From assembly GCA_902803265.1 (NCBI GenBank), contig CADCPD010000034.1:1-11416 (forward strand): a DNA stretch of 11,416 nucleotides. Reading direction: 5' to 3'. The notes beneath the pieces are model-generated. The model worked only from the letters and a program-made list of their open reading frames with translations. It did no database searches and was not told where the DNA came from. The DNA comes from an uncultured bacterium. GTDB lineage: Bacteria > Cyanobacteriota > Vampirovibrionia > Gastranaerophilales > Gastranaerophilaceae. Position 1 is the stretch's first letter. The number at the start of each line of letters is the position of its first letter. Both the position numbers and the translations under genes were made by a program. Shown here one piece after another: positions 7,158 to 11,416 of this stretch.

Positions 7158-8036
7158 ATGACACGTACATATGATTTTGGTGAACTTTTGACCGCTATGG
7201 TTACACCTATGAATAGCAGCGGTGAAGTTGATTACGATAAAGTTGAAGAACTTGCTAAATATTTGGTCGAAAATGACACTGATACTATTGTAGTTGCAGG
7301 AACTACTGGTGAATCCCCTACTTTAGATGCTGATGAAATTTTAGAAATATTGAGTTCTGTTAAACGAGCTGTTGCAAATAGAGCGAAAATTGTTATGAAT
7401 GCTGGTTCTAATTCTACCGAGTCAGCAATTAAATATGCAAAAATTGCAGAAAAGGAAAATGTTGATGGTATACTTTCTGTTGTTCCTTATTACAACAAAC
7501 CTTCTCAAGATGGATTATATGCTCACTTTGCAGCAATCTCAGAGTCTGTTAATACTCCTATAATTTTGTACAACATACCTTCACGAACAGGTGTAAATTT
7601 GTTACCAAAAACTATTAAAAGACTGTATGATAATTATAAAAATATTGTTGGTTTAAAGCAAAGTTTTGGAGATATGGATTTGATTTCTGAAATTAAATTG
7701 CTTACAGGTGATGATTTTGTTATTTATTCAGGTGATGACTCTTTAACTTTGCCAATGCTTGCATTAGGTGCTAGTGGTGTTGTTTCTGTTGCTTCGCATT
7801 TGTATGGACCTGAAATTAAAAAGATGATTTCCCTTTTTAAATCAGGTGATGTTTTGAGCGCAAGAAAAATCCATGAAAATCTTTTCTTAAAAATGAAAAA
7901 ATTGTTCATGGCTCCTAATCCTGTTCCAGTAAAGGCTGCTTTGCAAAAAAGAGGTTTGATTAAAGAGTGTGTTAGAAGACCATTGGTTCCTTTGAACGAG
8001 GAAGAAAAAGCAGATCTATTCTCTGTTGTCCAATAG
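7158..8036 (+). CDS. dapA: 4-hydroxy-tetrahydrodipicolinate synthase
   Basis: This cytosolic enzyme condenses pyruvate with aspartate semialdehyde, the first committed step to diaminopimelate and lysine. With the chosen start it has 292 residues, the same as the E. coli enzyme. The TIM-barrel landmarks are AGTTGESPTL (47-56, T49 and T50), Y111 in VVPYYNKP, YNIPSRTGVN (138-147, Y138 and R143), and the Schiff-base lysine K167 in IVGLKQSFGD. GDDSLTLPMLALGASGVVS (192-210) lines the pyruvate side. The start at 7158 is chosen because GGAGG (7147-7151) lies 6 nt upstream. The in-frame ATG at 7113 precedes the TATAAT box, and the ATG at 7152 abuts the ribosome-binding site. Diaminopimelate supply fits a peptidoglycan-making diderm. 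A 90-nt gap with a new promoter candidate separates it from secD. Confidence 0.96.
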   Translation: MTRTYDFGELLTAMVTPMNSSGEVDYDKVEELAKYLVENDTDTIVVAGTTGESPTLDADEILEILSSVKRAVANRAKIVMNAGSNSTESAIKYAKIAEKENVDGILSVVPYYNKPSQDGLYAHFAAISESVNTPIILYNIPSRTGVNLLPKTIKRLYDNYKNIVGLKQSFGDMDLISEIKLLTGDDFVIYSGDDSLTLPMLALGASGVVSVASHLYGPEIKKMISLFKSGDVLSARKIHENLFLKMKKLFMAPNPVPVKAALQKRGLIKECVRRPLVPLNEEEKADLFSVVQ

Positions 8037-8086
8037 TATTTTCCGGATGTATTAGTTGAGTCAGGCTATTTAAATTTATTAGTTTT

Positions 8087-8095
8087 TGTTATAAT
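8087..8095 (+). promoter_or_regulatory. Candidate extended -10 promoter for secDF
   Basis: TGTTATAAT at 8087-8095 combines the TGn extension with a perfect TATAAT in the dapA-secD gap. No clear -35 is present at normal spacing, which is acceptable for extended -10 promoters. Transcription would begin near 8102, ahead of the AAGGG at 8113-8117. No hairpin terminator is visible after dapA, so secDF may also be reached by read-through. Confidence 0.5.
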
Positions 8096-8126
8096 TTTAA
8101 ATATATTTTGAAAAGGGATATAAATC

Positions 8127-9431
8127 ATGAAAAATAAAATTATACTTTTTTGGTTAATCGTTGTTTTAGTATTGGTTTCAGTATTTATTATCTGTACTAA
8201 GCCTACAAAACTTGGTTTGGATTTGGTTGGTGGTTCAAGATTGCTACTTGAAGCTCAAACTTCTGCTAATATTGCAAAAATAACACCAGATATGATGGAT
8301 TCTTTACAATTTGCAATTGAAAATCGTGTTAATAAGCTTGGTGTAGCAGAAACTGTAGTTCAAAAACAAGGCGAAAATAGACTTGTTGTTGAAATTCCTG
8401 CCGTTAAAGATTTGAAACAAGCTAAAAAGTTTCTTGGTGAAACAGCAGAACTTGCTTTCAAAAGAGAAGTTAAAAGCGGAAAAGTTCAAACTTGGAAAGA
8501 TACAGGTTTAACAGGTAATGATTTAAATCGTGCAACATTAAGTACAAGTACTAACGGTCAATGGGTTGTTGATTTGGAATTTAACGATAAAGGAACTAAA
8601 AAGTTCGCTGATTTAACTCAGCAACTTGTAGGTCAGCCAATGGCAATATTCTTTAATGGTGAATTAACATCTGCTCCTGTTATAAGAGAACCAATTTTAG
8701 GTGGTCGTGCTCAAATTTCCGGTGGTGACAATGGTTTTGCTTATGAAGAAGCGAAAGAAATGGTTGATTTATTAAATGCAGGTGCTTTGCCTGTTCCAGC
8801 CAAAATTATTGAAGAAAATACAGTTGGCGCGACTTTAGGTGCAGATAGTGTTGAAAAATCAAAGGTTGCCGGTATTATTGGTCTTGGACTTGTAATGTTA
8901 TTTATGATTTTCTATTACAGAGTTCCCGGTTTAATTGCAGACATTGCGCTTGTTATATATAGTTTAATATTGTTTGCTATATTTAAACAAGTGCCTGTTA
9001 CGTTGACTCTTGCGGGTATTGCAGGGTTTATATTAAGTATAGGTATGGCAGTTGATGCTAATATATTAATTTTTGAAAGAACAAAAGAAGAATTAAGAGC
9101 CGGAAGAACTTTATTTACGGCGATTAATGCAGGTTTTGACAGAGCCTTCACAAGTATTTTTGATTCGAATATGACTACTATTATTACTTGTACGATTCTA
9201 TATTTCTTAGGAACAAGCGTTGTCAAAGGTTTTGCCTTAACTCTTGCAATTGGTGTTTTAGTTTCTATGTTCAGTGCCATTACTGTTACTAAAAACTTTA
9301 TGCATTTGATATTCGGAACGGGTGAATTAAAATATCCTGCGCTATTCGGATTGCGTATAGAAGAAATAGGAAAAGCTTACACTGCAACTGAAACGAAACG
9401 TGAAAAAGCTAAATTTGGTGTATTGGATTAG
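8127..9431 (+). CDS. secD: Protein translocase subunit SecD
   Basis: SecD, with SecF, uses the proton-motive force to help pull proteins through SecYEG on the outer face of the inner membrane. The 434-residue protein has a first membrane segment at about 5-23, followed by the GLDLVGGSRLLLE motif (30-42). A large periplasmic P1 region follows, with AGALPVPAKI (218-227) and TVGATLGADSV (232-242) before the second membrane segment at about 246-264. Four more membrane segments follow. GMAVDANILIFERTKEEL (306-323) contains the conserved membrane aspartate D310 linked to proton use, and FDSNMTTIIT (345-354) is another signature. It is shorter than E. coli SecD (about 615 residues) but similar to compact SecD proteins. 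AAGGG lies 9 nt before the ATG. SecF follows after 14 nt. Confidence 0.97.
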   Translation: MKNKIILFWLIVVLVLVSVFIICTKPTKLGLDLVGGSRLLLEAQTSANIAKITPDMMDSLQFAIENRVNKLGVAETVVQKQGENRLVVEIPAVKDLKQAKKFLGETAELAFKREVKSGKVQTWKDTGLTGNDLNRATLSTSTNGQWVVDLEFNDKGTKKFADLTQQLVGQPMAIFFNGELTSAPVIREPILGGRAQISGGDNGFAYEEAKEMVDLLNAGALPVPAKIIEENTVGATLGADSVEKSKVAGIIGLGLVMLFMIFYYRVPGLIADIALVIYSLILFAIFKQVPVTLTLAGIAGFILSIGMAVDANILIFERTKEELRAGRTLFTAINAGFDRAFTSIFDSNMTTIITCTILYFLGTSVVKGFALTLAIGVLVSMFSAITVTKNFMHLIFGTGELKYPALFGLRIEEIGKAYTATETKREKAKFGVLD

Positions 9432-9445
9432 AGAGGATTTTATAT

Positions 9446-10408
9446 ATGGAAACTAATAAACATTTAATTCATGTTGTAAAATATAAATTTATTTGGTTTA
9501 CTCTTTCAGCAATTTTATTGATACCAGGTATTATAGGTATGATTTATTTATCAATTAATTCTGATAACCATGCTCCTTTAAATGTAGGTATTGATTATAC
9601 TGGTGGTACTGTTTTACAGTATGCTGTAGATAAAAAAGTTGAAAGTGAGAAGTTAGGAACATTAAGAGAAGCTCTTAATAAAAATGGTGTTGAAAATGCT
9701 TCGCTTCAAATTATTAATGTAAATGAAACATCTTCATCTAAAACAAAAGATATTATCGCTGTTAGAACACAATTTTTTGATACCGACAAGGCTAGTGAAG
9801 TAGAAGATAAGATTACTAAGTCAATTAAATCTCAATATTCTAATGCAGAATTAGTTTCAACAAGTTCGATAGGACCAACATTAGGTAAGGAACTTTTTAA
9901 AAATGCTTTGATTGCATTATCTTTAGCTTGCTTAGGTATTGTTGCTTATTTAACATTCAGATTTCAATTTGACTTTGCAATTGCAGCTATTCTTGCATTG
10001 ATTCATGATGTTTTATTTATACTTGGTGTATTTGCATTGTTAGGCATTTTCTTTGGCGTGCAAATTGATGGTTTATTTGTTACTGCGTTGCTTACTGTAA
10101 TAGGGTTTTCTGTACATGATACAATTGTTGTTTTTGACCGTATTAGAGAAAATTTACGATATTATGCAAAGAAAATGTCATTTGGAGAAATTGTTGACGC
10201 CAGTGTAAATCAAACTTTGGCAAGAAGTATAAATACATCTTTGACTACTTTAATTACTTTGCTTGCTTTATATTTCTTTGGTGGTACTACAACAAAAGAT
10301 TTCGTATTAGCTATGGCTTTAGGTATTATTATTGGTACTTATTCGAGTATTTTCTTTGCAAGTATGCTTGTAGATTGGTGGAGAGAAAAGAAATTAGTTA
10401 AAGCCTAA
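9446..10408 (+). CDS. secF: Protein translocase subunit SecF
   Basis: SecF pairs with SecD in the inner membrane to drive late steps of Sec export. The 320-residue length is typical. A first membrane segment lies at about 14-36, followed by VGIDYTGGTVL (47-57) at the start of the periplasmic loop and SSIGPTLGKEL (140-150) before the second membrane segment. VIGFSVHDTIVVFDRIREN (218-236), with the conserved D225 and D231, and SINTSLTTL (261-269) are family signatures. About six membrane segments are seen in all. The start is supported by GAGAGGA just before the ATG, within the 14-nt gap after secD. A gap of 24 nt leads to the next gene with no terminator, so the GH13-like gene is likely cotranscribed. 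Confidence 0.97.
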   Translation: METNKHLIHVVKYKFIWFTLSAILLIPGIIGMIYLSINSDNHAPLNVGIDYTGGTVLQYAVDKKVESEKLGTLREALNKNGVENASLQIINVNETSSSKTKDIIAVRTQFFDTDKASEVEDKITKSIKSQYSNAELVSTSSIGPTLGKELFKNALIALSLACLGIVAYLTFRFQFDFAIAAILALIHDVLFILGVFALLGIFFGVQIDGLFVTALLTVIGFSVHDTIVVFDRIRENLRYYAKKMSFGEIVDASVNQTLARSINTSLTTLITLLALYFFGGTTTKDFVLAMALGIIIGTYSSIFFASMLVDWWREKKLVKA

Positions 10409-10432
10409 ATTTTTCTTATACGGAGTTGGACT

Positions 10433-11416
10433 ATGAAAAAAATATTTTATCTTATGATTGCTTTTTTTATTGGTTCAGTTTCGTATGCCCAAACTTGGGT
10501 CAATGATGCTGTAACTTTGTTTAAAAATAATGGTGCAGTTGTTCTTACAATTAATATGCGCAATTTTGGGGCTGTTGATTTAGATGGTAATGGTATTATT
10601 CAACCAAGTAAGGGTGAAATTGCCGGCAATTTTTTAAATTCGATTGCGAGATTAGATGAAATAAAAAATCTTGGTATAAATACAATACATATTTTACCTA
10701 TAAATCCGGTTGGAGTTCGTCGTGCATATGGTACTGCAGGTAATTTATTTGCTATAACTGATTTAACAACGATTAATCCTGATTTTAAAAGTCTCGAATC
10801 TTCCAATATTGTTGAAATACAGGCTAAAACTTTTATTGATGAATGTCATAAACGTAATATTCGTGTTTTGGTTGAAGTTCCAGCATATGCTTCTTATGAT
10901 TTATACTTGAAAAAACCGGGATTATTCTTAAAGGATAATAGTAGAAATAGTATTATGCCATATTCTCAAAAAGATTTAAGAATACTTGATGTCGGTACGA
11001 ATTCTAATTTGAACACGTCTGTTTATAATATGTATGAAAAATATCTTGATTTATTATTTTCTTTAGGAGTTGATGGTGTTGTAGTTCAAGATCCTTTTGT
11101 AAAACCTGTTAAATTCTGGTCAAAGCTGATTACGCATGTGAAAACTCAGTCTCCAGAATTTGTTTTTATAGCTGAAATGTTGCCTTCTCAAAGACAAAAA
11201 GCTTCAAAATATGCATATTTTGTAAGATTATCGAGATTATTAAGAAATGGTTTTGACGGATTTTATGGAGATTTTAGAAGTGTTTCTGACTGGAAAAAAT
11301 CTTCTGACTTGTTCTCTCATGTTCGTAAAAATAATAAATATATGGGTAATGTTGATAATAAAAAATCCGTTATTGGTTCTTTTGCATCTTATAACGATAT
11401 AAGTCCGATTTTGATA
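10433..11416 (+). CDS. Secreted alpha-amylase-fold (GH13-like) protein, N-terminal part; possibly catalytically altered
   Basis: The first 328 codons are present, open to the right edge. Residues 1-19 form a clear signal peptide (MKKIFYLMIAF start, SYA before QT), so the product is exported. The remainder resembles a GH13 TIM barrel: LDEIKNLGINTIHILPINPV (74-93), YGTAGNLFAITDLTTINPDF (99-118), a beta-strand VLVEVPAY (145-152), LGVDGVVVQD (211-220), FVFIAEML (243-250) and SFASYND (316-322). Aligned by eye to the four GH13 regions, the region I Asn-His pair appears as Y152-A153. The region II Arg and nucleophile Asp appear as V217 and Q219. E248 (acid/base) and D322 (region IV) are kept. An EF-hand-like loop D49-x-D51-x-N53-G-x-I lies near the N terminus. 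The start follows GGAG (10422-10425) by 7 nt and lies 24 nt after secF. Fold assignment is moderate; the substrate is unknown. Confidence 0.72.
   Translation, partial: MKKIFYLMIAFFIGSVSYAQTWVNDAVTLFKNNGAVVLTINMRNFGAVDLDGNGIIQPSKGEIAGNFLNSIARLDEIKNLGINTIHILPINPVGVRRAYGTAGNLFAITDLTTINPDFKSLESSNIVEIQAKTFIDECHKRNIRVLVEVPAYASYDLYLKKPGLFLKDNSRNSIMPYSQKDLRILDVGTNSNLNTSVYNMYEKYLDLLFSLGVDGVVVQDPFVKPVKFWSKLITHVKTQSPEFVFIAEMLPSQRQKASKYAYFVRLSRLLRNGFDGFYGDFRSVSDWKKSSDLFSHVRKNNKYMGNVDNKKSVIGSFASYNDISPILI

Noticed and set aside
8037..8126. Terminator or riboswitch in the dapA-secD gap
   Set aside because: No stable hairpin followed by a T run and no riboswitch-like conserved core was found; only a promoter candidate and ribosome-binding site are supported.
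8915..9280. A 121-codon open frame on the minus strand opposite secD
   Set aside because: It lies entirely within the conserved membrane region of secD, has no ribosome-binding site or recognisable motif, and is explained as a shadow of the coding frame.

Overview
The window looks like ordinary chromosome from an AT-rich, double-membraned (Gram-negative-type) bacterium. LptC and LptA/OstA-family proteins imply lipopolysaccharide export. Pairing them with separate SecD and SecF, DapA, and very low GC fits a Vampirovibrionia/Gastranaerophilales-type ('Melainabacteria') genome. That placement is inference from gene content and base composition, not a database match. No mobile element, CRISPR array, tRNA or rRNA gene was seen.

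Layout: genes run outward from a divergent promoter region at about 7046-7157. Leftward, a tightly packed cluster reads lptC, an OstA/LptA-like gene, a TPR protein, dprA, topA and aroE. Junctions are overlaps of 4, 11 and 8 nt or gaps of 1 and 6 nt, so it is very probably one operon. It ends in a strong hairpin terminator whose stem overlaps the aroE stop codon. Beyond that, on the same strand, the 5' part of a glyceraldehyde-3-phosphate dehydrogenase gene (gap) begins from its own well-formed promoter and runs off the left edge.

Rightward lie dapA, then secD and secF, then the 5' part of a secreted alpha-amylase-fold (GH13-like) protein that runs off the right edge. The dapA promoter is just upstream of its start, and secD has an extended -10 element in the dapA-secD gap. 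No terminator is visible after dapA or secF, so read-through is possible.

Functionally, the window holds envelope assembly and export genes (lptC, ostA-like, secDF), aspartate- and aromatic-pathway enzymes (dapA, aroE), DNA topology and DNA uptake/processing genes (topA, dprA), and glycolysis (gap). Most is housekeeping. The least ordinary item is the truncated GH13-like protein at the right edge: several hallmark catalytic-site residues appear replaced, and a calcium-loop-like motif sits near its N terminus. I see no convincing previously undescribed multi-gene system.
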